A stretch of 64,000 bases of DNA. Origin: Nematopogon swammerdamellus (Eukaryota > Arthropoda > Insecta > Lepidoptera > Adelidae). The notes beneath the pieces are model-generated. The model was not told the origin of the DNA and did no database searches. It saw only the letters and a program-made list of their open reading frames with translations. Position 1 is the stretch's first letter; each line of letters starts with the position of its first letter. Below, piece by piece: positions 26,901 through 39,500 of this stretch. The stretch covers positions 1 through 64,000 of the forward strand of contig OX336359.1 in the NCBI GenBank assembly GCA_946902875.1, given 5' to 3'. The translations under genes and the position numbers were made by a program.

Positions 26901-29900
26901 TGTGGTTTATTGTACATACAGCACGGCTGTACCCATTCCACTGCACGCCCGTGCATGCTATCGACGAGGGAGATCCTGCTAAAAGGATGGATTTTTGTCG
27001 TTTTATGATAAACATCGACCTAGAGAACCGCAATTATTTAAGTAAGATTTTGTGGACGAACGAATCGAAGTTCTCGCCACTGGCTTAATCCAAGGCGCCT
27101 GGCTGCAGCTCTAATTGAAGTAGTAGGATCTCTTCTGAAAAACCCCAATACTTCCCCCTCATCTTCAGGCGGAATAACACCTGGTCTGCCAGCATCTGCA
27201 TGCCTTCGGTTAATACTGCCGATTTCTCGGAGGCCCCCGTATGTCCCAGAAAACACTCTTACATTAGGTATACGACGATCAGGGTAAGGATGCGCGTATT
27301 CCATTTGTACCGCAGCGTCAACGCCGCCATCGCAAAATCCATAACAAAACAGAATATCAGCGTATTCTTCACGAGTGAATGCAGCCATTACTGCAGGCAC
27401 AACTCAAAAATAACGAACAATTTAGAACAACAACAAGGAATCAACAACGTGGAATTCGTTTTACTAATTACTAATTTACTAATTTTGGCGGGAGACAAAA
27501 CGGCCGATCCCTAGTAAACGTTCTCTCTGTGTCAGACGTTTCATTTTTCGTTCATTTTGAGCACGAGTCTGATACTTGATATCCGATAAAAAATGTAACT
27601 TTTGTGCAAGTGTTCAACATGTGTACCTTTTCTGAAAGCTTATGAAATGATGAAGTTTTTCCCGTAATTTGCATGCCACGTGTCATAGAATTTTTTTTTA
27701 GTAATCCTCTTCGATTTAAATACATTTTGTGGTTTTTTTTTTGCATAACCTGTGAGGAAGCCGAAATAGTGGGAGGTAGGGAGGCGGTGGGATGACAATA
27801 GGGCGGGATAGAGGGGGATGAGGGAGTGGGTATGAGGGAAAAGCGAGAGAGAGCGTTCCAGAGCTTACCAGTTCTGTGCAGGAAAAATCTGCAGAACCAA
27901 TTGGTACGCATCCGCGGTAAGTCCAGCGTGTAGGGATGCAATCCCTGCCCAGTGCGCGTGGTGCGTAGGTGGAAAGGTGATTGCAGGATCGCGTTAAACA
28001 GCTCCTCCGAGCATTCCCCATGGAATAATCGATAGAAGACACTTAGGGCGCCAACATCCCTACGGAGTTGCAGTGGTTCTAGATCACGGGACACGTCGGG
28101 ATCACCCACTAGTCGCACGGCTCGACGCTGGATCAAAGGCGCAAGCTGGTATTTAGCTGAGCCATCCCACAAATGCGAGCAGTACTCCAAGCAGAACCTA
28201 ATCTGCGATTTATACAAAAGCAGTCTTTGGCCCGGCGAGAAGTACCGTCGCACCTTATTGAGTACGCCCAACTTTTTAGAATCGAGGATTGATAATTTTT
28301 GACGTAATAAATAGCTTGAAAATATGTACATAGATGAGCAGGTGGTACAAATGTGATATAAGCAGACGGAGTGAACGCTCACCATGATGACTTCGAGGAG
28401 GGAGTGTAGGACGCCGGCGGCGGCGTCGTAGCGTGCGGAGGCGAGCGCGAGCTCGAGGCGGACTGTGACGCGCGGCGCCGGCGCCGTCAGCGGCGACCGC
28501 TCGCCCAACAACTCCACCTTCAGCCGCTGCGCCGTCGTGAGCTGCGGCGCGACCACCTCCGACCGCGTCGCGTCTGAAACCATTCCGCTCTCCTCGGCAA
28601 GATGCTAGGTGCCGAGTATAGTTGAAAGACGTGTAAGTCGATGTTCTCTCTCGGCGGCGTCAGCGGCGACCGCTCGCCCAACAACTCCACCTTCAGCCGC
28701 TGCGCCGTCGTGAGCTACGGCGCCACCAGCTCTGACCGTGTCGCGTATGTAACCGCTCCTCTCTCCTCTAGAGATGCTAGGTGCCGAGTATAGATGTAGA
28801 TACTCACTCTCGGCCGTGTCGTCGCCGGCGACCGGACAGTCGTAGAGGAACTTGGCCTCCACGTTGGTCCAAGAGGCGAAGCTGAAGTAGTTGATGGAGA
28901 GCGGGTCCAGGTCGTTGTAGTGCAGAAAGGGCAGCGCCTCCCCCTCGCGGCCCACGTCCACCGACCCGTCTGCGTACACATACTTAGTATTAGTATACAT
29001 AATGTTCGGCACAAAGACAATTTTTTTTGTAGGTAAGTGGGGTCATTTGCATGGTTTTGACGCATGATACCTTTTGTCAGGTGTCACGTGGTAGCGAGGT
29101 ATAGTTTTTTTTTATTTAGGTATATATTTTAGTACTTTTTGACAAACTACACAAATGAGGTTATTGTTTTAAATTGGCAACACCTTTTTTTACCTTTGTT
29201 CACATGTTTTATCTGAATTTTCGTAAATAAATCCTAACATCTTTATGTCTTTATGTAAATAAATCCTAACGTTTGGGCAGAACCTTAAAATACACGAAGT
29301 CAAACTATTCACCACAAAGACAAGTTCTTAGAGTGGAATCTCCATGTTAAACGCAGTCCCCGCAGATGATAATATGCTCTTGTTCAGGTTGATATGACAC
29401 TAAAGCTTCCTTGGTGTGGTGGATTACATTGGCGTATTTCAACTTCGGATCATTGATATTCTCTACCTACATAGAAAGTGTACATCCTGCATGTTGGTAC
29501 AGTGTCGATAGGCTCTGGTCGGCCGGGAACAGCTGGTGGAAGTATACACCCTGCATGTTTGTACAGTGTCGATAGACTCTGGTCGGCCGGGAACAGCCGG
29601 TGGAAGTATACATCCTGCATGTTGGTACTGTGTCGATAGACTCTGGTTGGCCGGGAACAGCCTGTGGAAGTGTACATCCTGCATGTTGGTACAGTGTCGA
29701 TAGACTCTGGTCGGCCGGGAACAGCCGGTGGAAGTATACATCCTGCATGTTGGTACTGTGTCGATAGACTCTGGTCGGCCGGGAACAGCCTGTGGAAGTA
29801 TACATCCTGCATGTTGGTACAGTGTGGATAGACTCTGGTCGGCCGGGAACAGCCGGTGGAAGTGTACATCCTGCATGTTGGTACAGTGTCGATAGACTCT

Positions 29901-32900
29901 GGTCGGCCGGGAACAGCCGGTGGAAGTGTACATCCTGCATGTTGGTACAGTGTCGATAGACTCTGGTCGGCCGGGAACAGCCGGTGGAAGTGTACATCCT
30001 GCATGTTAACTCAAAGTAACAGTCTTCAAGACAATTTCGCGCTTACTTCTCTTGCTAACAGAAGATATATCACAGATGTTACCTTTCTTTTCAAAATCAT
30101 AAATTCCTTTGTCGAGTCACAGTATTTATTGGATAAAATTAAATTTAGATGTCCAATCAGAAACACACGTTCTACTGACACATTCTCATTGTACAGAAGT
30201 CATTGTAATTATAGCGAGCACAGATTCAAAAATCGAAGTTGTAAGACATAATTATAATGATTTGTTCTGCAGTGTTGACATTTTTAAAACTAGTTTAGGT
30301 CAATTCAAAAAACTCTGCTATAATATTATACGATAGGTCATTGGTCTCACTTGCTCAACAATTTTCTAAATCGCAATGTTTTATTTTTCGTTTTTTTCGT
30401 TTTTTCGTTTTCCTTTCTTGTCCAAATTTAAACAAATGTATACACTTTCTATATATATATTATCTATAAGTTTTGTTGATATTATTAATTGTAGGATTAA
30501 AATTATTTGTAGAACTTTACTGGTTTAGGTGTTAGTCTAGAGTTAATTTACTATGTATTCATTTTGTAACTGTTTGTTTCTGAAAGTTTAAAATAAAAAA
30601 TAAAATAAATAAATAAATGTTGGTACAGTGTCGATAGACTCTGGTCGGCCGGGAACAGCCGGTGGAAGGCGTGGTGGACGCAATTGTGTTTGGATAACTG
30701 TGCGCATTACTCATTACCTGTTTTGTTCGAACAAATCTCATGTACCTAGCTCCTCAAAAAATAGAGTCCGCTAGCTTGGGTTTATTGATACTAGAGACAC
30801 TCACCGTCGGTGATCTTGATCCAGAAGGCGCGCAGATGTATGGGTGAGAGTATGTTGAGGGTGCGCTCGGAGATCTTGGTGCCGCGTCGCTGCATGCGTC
30901 GCAGTTCGGAGAACTTGTTCGCGCCGCCACCCAGCACTGCACACCAGAGCAGACATCGTTTACTACCGAGCTAGGGCCGGGCAGACGGACGGACGGAAGA
31001 GATAATTAGTATAATATACTTTGTAGTAATAGCACTGAGTAATAGTGCTATTACTAGAACTAACTGTGGAGGTTACCTACCGATCTCATAGACAGGATCG
31101 GACGGAGCGGGATTCTCGACAGGCGAGAGCAGGATGTGACCGTTGCTGGCGGCGAGTATGGCGATGTGCATGAACAGCAGAGTGCCGGGCTCGAGCCGCT
31201 CCGACTCCGAGTCGGCGATGCGGTAGAAGGGGCTGTAGTGGTAGCCGCTCGTGCTCAGGTGCTCCTTGCAGCGGTGCGCCACTGTGGACACAGACACATG
31301 ACGTTGCTGGCGGCGAGTATGGCGATGTGCATGAACAGCAGAGTGCCGGGCTCGAGCCGCTCCGACTCCGAGTCGGCGATGCGGTAGAAGGGGCTGTAGT
31401 GGTAGCCGCTCGTGCTCAGGTGCTCCTTGCAGCGGTGCGCCACTGTGGACACAGACACATCACGTTGCTGGCGGCAAGTATGGCGATGTGCATGAACAGC
31501 AGAGTGCCGGGCTCGAGCCGCTCCGACTCCGAGTCGGCGATGCGGTAGAAGGGGCTGTAGTGGTAGCCGCTCGTGCTCAGGTGCTCCTTGCAGCGGTGTG
31601 CCACTGTGGACACAGACACATCACGTTGCTGGCGGCGAGTATGGCGATGTGCATGAACAGCAGAGTGCCGGGCTCGAGCCGCTCCGACTCCGAGTCGGCG
31701 ATGCGGTAGAAGGGGCTGTAGTGGTAGCCGCTCGTGCTCAGGTGCTCCTTGCAGCGGTGCGCCACTGTGGACAGAGACACATCACGTTGCTGGCGGCGAG
31801 TATGGCGATGTGCATGAACAGCAGAGTGCCGGGCTCGAGCCGCTCCGACTCCGAGTCGGCGATGCGGTAGAAGGGGCTGTAGTGGTAGCCGCTCGTGCTC
31901 AGGTGCTCCTTGCAGCGGTGCGCCACTGTGGACACAGACACATCACGTTGCTGGCGGCGAGTATGGCGATGTGCATGAACAGCAGAGTGCCGGGCTCGAG
32001 CCGCTCCGACTCCGAGTCGGCGATGCGGTAGAAGGGGCTGTAGTGGTAGCCGCTCGTGCTCAGGTGCTCCTTGCAGCGGTGCGCCACTGTGGACACAGAC
32101 AGATCACGTTGCTGGCGGCGAGTATGGCGATGTGCATGAACAGCAGAGTGCCGGGCTCGAGCCGCTCCGACTCCGAGTCGGCGATGCGGTAGAAGGGGCT
32201 GTAGTGGTAGCCGCTCGTGCTCAGGTGCTCCTTGCAGCGGTGCGCCACTGTGGACACAGACACATCACGTTGCTGGCGGCGAGTATGGCGATGTGCATGA
32301 ACAGCAGAGTGCCGGGCTCGAGCCGCTCCGACTCCGAGTCGGCGATGCGGTAGAAGGAGCTGTACCTACCCCGTATTTTGACATTGAAAATGTCTTTTCG
32401 TTCGTTCCAGTATAAACCCGATTTCACGAAAAAGTGCGATCCCTTTATATCTCGGAGAGTTGTGAAGATATAATATTCAAAAAAGACTCAAAAGACGCGT
32501 ATTCATGAGAGCTGTAAGGTGCGAAAATAATTATTCGAGAAAGTAAAAAACGAAAAAAGTTATGGCCGAAATAATGAGAAAAAAAATCAATTTTTTCCGA
32601 ATTTTTGATTTTGGCGCTCGATATTTTGGAAACGAAGAATGATATCAAAAATTTCAGAAAATCCTCCCTCGACAATTTAGTCAGCTACAAAAAAATCAAA
32701 GCCGACCGGGTTAAGGGTTTGCCCTGTACCTCAACCTTTTTACCCGACTACGGCGAAGCCAAAAAAGGAAGGGTTATGAGTTTGGCGTGTATGTATGTAT
32801 GTATGTATGTATGTATGTATGTATGTGACTATCTATATTCCACTCTACAGCCTAAAGTACTGGGCCGATTTGAATAATTCTTGTGGTATTGGATTCGTCT

Positions 32901-33488
32901 TATTCACGGGAGTGTCATAGGCTATATAACAATTTTCAAAATTCAAAATGGCGGGCGCACTGCGTCAAAATGTCAAATTAGTTTTTCAAAATATATTGAG
33001 TAGGGTATCAAATTAAAGATAATTAAATTACGATTCCGAAAACATATACTTTGCTATCTATTAAACTTATGTGTACAGAAAAATAGAGCAAAATGTGTGG
33101 CGCATGCATGTATGAATCGCGCAAAGAGTTTGTATTACGTCGCTGCGCTCCTTAGCGACGTAATACAAACTCTTTGGAATCGCGATTATTCGCGATGAAG
33201 CGATGGTCGCCCGCGCACCGCGCCGCGTGCCCCCACGGTTTCGGTACGTTACATACATACACCGATGACGCGCGACGACGATGACGACGTGAAAAGTAAC
33301 ATGGTATTGTTGGTAATATACCTACATACTTACTCACTGATCTACCGCAATTTTATATAGATACAGTACAGTACAATCTGCCCGTGCATTTACGCTCTAC
33401 TACGTCTATGAATGTATTTAGGATAAATTTTAAGAATCTTTTCCTATCCTTACTGAAGTAAATACATTTATATTGCATTACTTAACTC

Positions 33489-33519
<31 letters not shown>

Positions 33520-36500
33520 TGTCATTCAGTTGATGGTGTTAAACAACAGTGCCACTGATTTAAGTACATAATAAGTAAGTCTATTATATACATATATATA
33601 TGCGTATATTAAAGCGTATTTATGTAGTATTCGTTTGTACTTTTTCTTCTTAATACATTGCCACAAACTATTCTTGTTCGCCTGCGTATACTTCTCCCAC
33701 ATCCCAAAGGTTGGTTAGAATAGAATGCCTCACGGCATTAAGCTCACCCATTGTGCCTATTTTGTGTAAATTGGTGTTCAATAAAGAATATATACATACA
33801 TACATACATACAGAGTTATTATTAGATACAGTACAATGCTAAAATAAATTGGTATTAAATGTCCACGTAGTGTAAGCATATGTAGTGTAGGTACACTAAA
33901 TACACCTAATACCTACAATATTTTCGGATGCAAGTTACCCTTCAGCTAAACGGGATATTGTGGAAGAGAAGAACTGCCGATTGCGGAAAAGTATTCCCAA
34001 TTTTCTGGGTGCAGTTTTAGCCCTAGACTCGATTAGTTGCCGGAAACCTACGTCTTTGCAAATGGTGGTGCCCAGAAGGTCCAGGTGCTTCCAGACAGGT
34101 ATAACGCTGACTTAGAAACGGGCTTGTCGACCTTTGCAGATAATGCGCAACACAGAGTCTTGCTAACGTTGAAGGCGGTGGGCGTAGCATTCAGGGGGCA
34201 ACATATTATCATTGTTATGCGGACGACAGTACGGAACACGGGTTCTACACCAGTCACCCTTCAGATAGGCGGGATGTTGTGGATGAGAAGAGGCGAAGAC
34301 TTGTGTCTGTACTTGGCAAACACTCGGCTCTATTTCCGAATGGGCCGTAGCAAGTTGGTCAAGTTCAATGCCTCCAAGATATAAGTTTGCGCGTTCAGTG
34401 CGAAGAGAGCGGCGTTCACACCAGCTCCTTCCTACCAAGGCACATCACTTAAATTTAGCGACCACCTCGGGGTCCTCCGAGTCGAACTTTCGCATGATCT
34501 AAACTTCCAGCGCCACATCGAGGGCAAGGCCAAGTTGGCTTCTAAAAAGCTGGGCGTACTCAATAAGGTGCGACGGTACTTAAGGCCGTATAAATCGCAG
34601 ATTCGGTCCTGCTTGGGGTACTGCTCGCACCTATGGGATTGCTCAGTCAAATATCAGTTAGCGCCTCTGGACTCGATCTAGCGTCGGGCCGTGCGAATAG
34701 TAGGTGACTCCCAAGTGTACCGCGATCTAGAACCACTGCAACTCCGTAGGTATACATATGTGGCTAAATCACAGCCTGTTGAGAGCAATATTTCCCCCAA
34801 GTACAGTCTCGGGTCCTTCAACCTGGACACCTGTCAGGCCGGCATGGCATTCGCAGCCTCCGTATGCTACCGAATGTCCATGGGCGTCGCTAGACACCTT
34901 ATGGGTGGCTCGGCGCCACATGTCGCGCTTACTATAAAAATAATATCAGTAGCTTTGGCCTCGCCTTAGTGGCTTACCTGCTTCGAGTGAGTACATTATT
35001 CAAATATGTACACGAATCTGAAACCTCGGTCTTCGGCCTTGAACTGATTGGTTTACTACTTCCCGAATCCGCTTCACCCCACGCAGATATGTTTACTTAC
35101 ACAGAGAAAAAAATTATGTACTTACACAGCTCAGTCTTCGGTCTTGCTCTGACTGACTTTTTATTTTACTTCAAGACTTTATATCGTTCAACTATACATA
35201 ATTTGTTTATAGATGTAGGTACTCACTCATGCGCTATTTGCAGAAAACTTTAGTTTCAAATTCATATGACGACAAATAAACGAACGAATAGTATCAATAT
35301 ACGAAGGTATGCAAACAGTTTTTAAAAAAGCCTAAAATAAGAAATTAGTTATAAAAACTAAAACCCGACTACGAAAAAGCTAATTATGAAAATCTTGTAA
35401 CTTAAAAAAAGCCTAAAATAAAAAATAAGTTATAAAAAATAAAACCCGATTACGAAAAAGCTAATTATGAAAATCGTGTAACTAAAAATAACAAAATAAT
35501 GTTTTCCATATTATTTATCAGATACAGCAATTCTCTTTTTATATTGATTTTATCTTAGCACTAACTCTTTAAATTTTGATATTTTTTTTATTTTTAACGT
35601 TCTAAATATAGAGCCGTGGTCGGGCGTTCTTCGTTCAACAAGACAAGTGAGGCCGTCGTCGTGCATTATGGTCGTTGTCGTTCGGTATGTCCTATGTATC
35701 TACTTATAATAATTTTAGATTGGATCTGACTGATCTTACAAAAATTATAGCCTCCGTAAAGAGGTTCCGACTTCCGTCCGATGCCAGTAAGACACAATAG
35801 CGATGGCCGTCCTAAGTTCCTCGCTCTAATTCTATGGACACCAAGGAGCAGTAATATTTGCATGTCCCATTATTCAGCGGGAACGCCCGACCACGGCTCT
35901 ATATTAAGAACGTTTAAAATAAAAAAAATATCAAAATTTAAAGAGTTAGTGCTAAGATAAAATCAATATAAAAAGAGAATTGCTGTATCTGATAAATAAT
36001 ATGGAAAACATTATTTTGTTATTTTTAGTTACACGATTTTCATAATTAGCTTTTTCGTAATCGGGTTTTATTTTTTATAACTTATTTTTTATTTTAGGCT
36101 TTTTTTAAGTTACAAGATTTTCATAATTAGCTTTTTTGAAAAAAATAAATTCACAGATTTCGTGCCTCACACGACTATCGAGCACATATGAATCTACGGA
36201 ATTCGAAAAAATATTGTCGCTTAGCGACACGGGAAAGTCGGGATAGGGAAAAAGTTAGTTGGGTTCTGATGATGGAGCCGGAAGGAAGCCATAGGAACAC
36301 CTAAACTACACATGATAGGCTCATCTTGTTTGGGCTCGTTGGATTTGTCTTCGCAAGTACTCTTGTCATGTTATCTCCAGAGTCCTGACGATGGAGCCGG
36401 AAGGAAGCCATAAGAACTCATAAACTACACATGATAAATCCACCATATTTGGGCTCGTTGGAATATAGGAATATAGGAATATAGGTTAGGTTAGAAGATG

Positions 36501-39500
36501 CGTCGCATTGAAAACGAATTCAACAAAAAAAAAATTACATTTATATATTTTTTATTATTTTTCAAAAACACAATCAGCTTAATAATTTAAACTAAAATTT
36601 AGATAGAAAAAGAGATAAGCTTGACATTATGTGTAACTATAGTAACAAATTAATAAATATCAAATATAAAAATATAATATAAGGGTCTCCGCGCGCTCCG
36701 ACTAGATACCGCGCTACCTTAAAACAACAGCTTCGTGAATGCGGCAACTCAATATTGTAGTGTGTGTAACAAAATGTTGTAGTATGTGTGTGATCCCATA
36801 GTGTTTCCTATTGAGACTGGCTCGAGTACGCCGACTCCGGCGTAGTATTTGTTGCCGCATTGTACACGTACACGGGCGGTATCTAGTCGGAGCGCGCGGA
36901 GACCTATCAATAATCTAAGATATAAGGATATAAAAGATAAGAATATAGGTTAGGTTGGATATGCTAACCTAACCTAGAAGGCGGTACAAAAGCACACCTG
37001 TAGATGGACCCTTTTGTGCTTTTGTACCGCCTTCTACTCAAGATCAAAGTAATATTTAATACTTTTTAGGGTTTGAAGTCCGTTCAACGTTTTTTAAGAC
37101 AGTTTTTTACGTAACGTTTTGGTTAAGGCTGTATGGATAATATGACTAGATGAAAATAATACAAATATCAGCCGAAACTGTTAAGTATGAATCTGTGAGT
37201 ACTAAATTAAACTAAGTTAAAGGTATGGATTATGGATGGATACTGAAGGTGGCAGATTTGAACTGCAGCTCGTCTCTAATAAAACAGCCAACTAAACTGT
37301 GCGCTGACTGTTAACACAGGCCGGACAGATAATGTACAGGAAGCACTGCAGTGCAGTGTACAGTTAGTTGCGTTATCTCCTACACAGTGCTCCCTCTCTC
37401 GTACTATCACCGCCGCCGCCGCGCCGCCGAGCCGACTGTGAACGCTGGAAAGATGGTGACGGCTGATCGTGTGCACTTGGTTTTTTTTTTATGGAAACTG
37501 ACACGATTGGCTACACCACCTACAACATCCGTGATGTCAGCCCATAACCCCGGGTGAACTTGGTGCCACGTCAGTGCTTCCCTTCGGCCGTGCCGGCTAC
37601 ACTGAACTGGACGGAAACACAAACTATTTACATAGCCGTTTCGACCGACCTTTCATTCAGTGCGGTGGCACCAAACCAGGCGGATTAAACCCTACCACCT
37701 AGTAATATAAGAAGGGAGGCATATCCCTTAGTCGCCTTTTACGACATACACGGGGAGAGATGCAGCGGGGCTATTCTTTTAAAGTACCGGCCCCACACGG
37801 TGCGACTAACAGCTGATCATCATCATAGACATAGTAAAATGACTGTTTGGTCTGGTTTAACTATGTCATAAATCCACTATCAAGCTCTGCCTTTACTTCG
37901 CGATTTAATGAGCGTAACCCGGCCGGCGCGCGGCCGGTGTCCGGTGTCCGGTGGGTGGCGGGACGTGGTGGTGCCGGTACACAGCTACCTGCTGTCTGCT
38001 CTGAGCGTTTTTTTATTTTTTTTTATTGACAGCGCGACATATGGCGCCGAGCCACCCATAAAGTGTCTAACGACGCCCATGGACATTCGGTCGTATGCGG
38101 GGGTTGCGAATGCCGTGCCGGCCTGACAGGTGCCCATTCACGCCCCTCTTGAAGGACCCGAGACTCTACTTGGGGGGAAATATATGGGCAGGGAGAGCGT
38201 TCCAGAGTTTACCGGTTCTGTAGAGGAAAGATCTGCAGAATCGATTGGTACGCATCCGCGGTAAGTCCAGCGTGTAGGGATGCAATCCCTGCCCAGTGCG
38301 CGTGGTGCGAAGGTGGAAAGGGGACGGCGGGATCGCATTAAACAGCTCCTCCGAGCACTCCCCATGGAATAAGCGATAGGACACACTTAGGGAGCCGACA
38401 TCCCTACGGTGTTGCAGTGGTTCTAGATCGCAGGACACTTCGGGGTCACCCACTAGTCGCACGGCTCGACGCTGGATTGAGTCCAGAGGCGCAAGCTGGT
38501 ATTTGGCAGAGCCATCCCACAGGTGCGAGCAGTACTCCAAGCAGGACCTGATCAGCGATTTATACAGAAGCAGCTTTTGGTCCGGCGTGAAGTACCGTCG
38601 CACCTTATTGAGTACGCCCAGCTTTTTAGAAGACAGCTTGGCCTTCCCCTCGATATGGCGACGAAAGTTCAGGTCGTGCGACAGTTCGACTCCGAGGACC
38701 CCGAGGTGTTCGCTTAATTTAAGCGACGTGCCTTGGAATGAAGGAGCCGGTGTGAACGCCCCTCTCTTCGCACTGAACGCGCAAACTTGTGTCTTGGAAG
38801 CCTTGAACTCGACCAAATTACTACGGCCCCATTCGGAAATAGAGCCGAGTGTGTGTTCGAGATCAGACACAAATCTTCGCCTCTTCTCATCCACAACATC
38901 CCGACTGGCTGAAGGGTGACTGGTGTAGGATCCGCGTGCGGTACTGTCATCTGCATAACAATGTATGTTGCCCAGAGACAGCATATCATTGATATGCAGA
39001 AGAAACAGCGTGGGTGACAACACAGATCCTTGTGGTACGCCGGCGTTCACTGACATGGCGTCCGACGAGCAACCGTCCACTAGGACCTGAATGCTACGCC
39101 CATGTAGGAAGTCGGCGATGCAATCACAGAGGCCAGAAGGAAGTCCGTAAGCCGGCAATTTGCCCAAGAGCGACTTGTGCCAAACCCGGTCAAATGCCTT
39201 GGCAATATCAAGGCCAATTGCCAAGGATTCACCATGACCTTCAAGCGATTCCCCCTAAAGGTGAGTGACGTACGCTAGGAGATCACCAGCAGATCGTTTT
39301 GGCCGGAAGCCGTATTGCCGATCGCTGATGAAGTCATTCGTCTCTAGGTACTTCATGAGCTGCGCATTTATAATGCGCTCCATCACCTTACAGAGAAGGG
39401 AGGTAATCGCTATAGGTCGGTAGTTTGACGGGTTTGAGCGGTCACCCTTTTTGGGGACCGCTTGCACAAACGCAGATTTCCAGGCCGCCGGCACACGGCC

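Noticed and set aside
29450..30004. 184-codon minus frame with [13 protein letters not shown] repeats
   Set aside because: Read from a 64-bp minisatellite; three overlapping frames give similar peptides, as expected for a repeat whose period is not a multiple of three.
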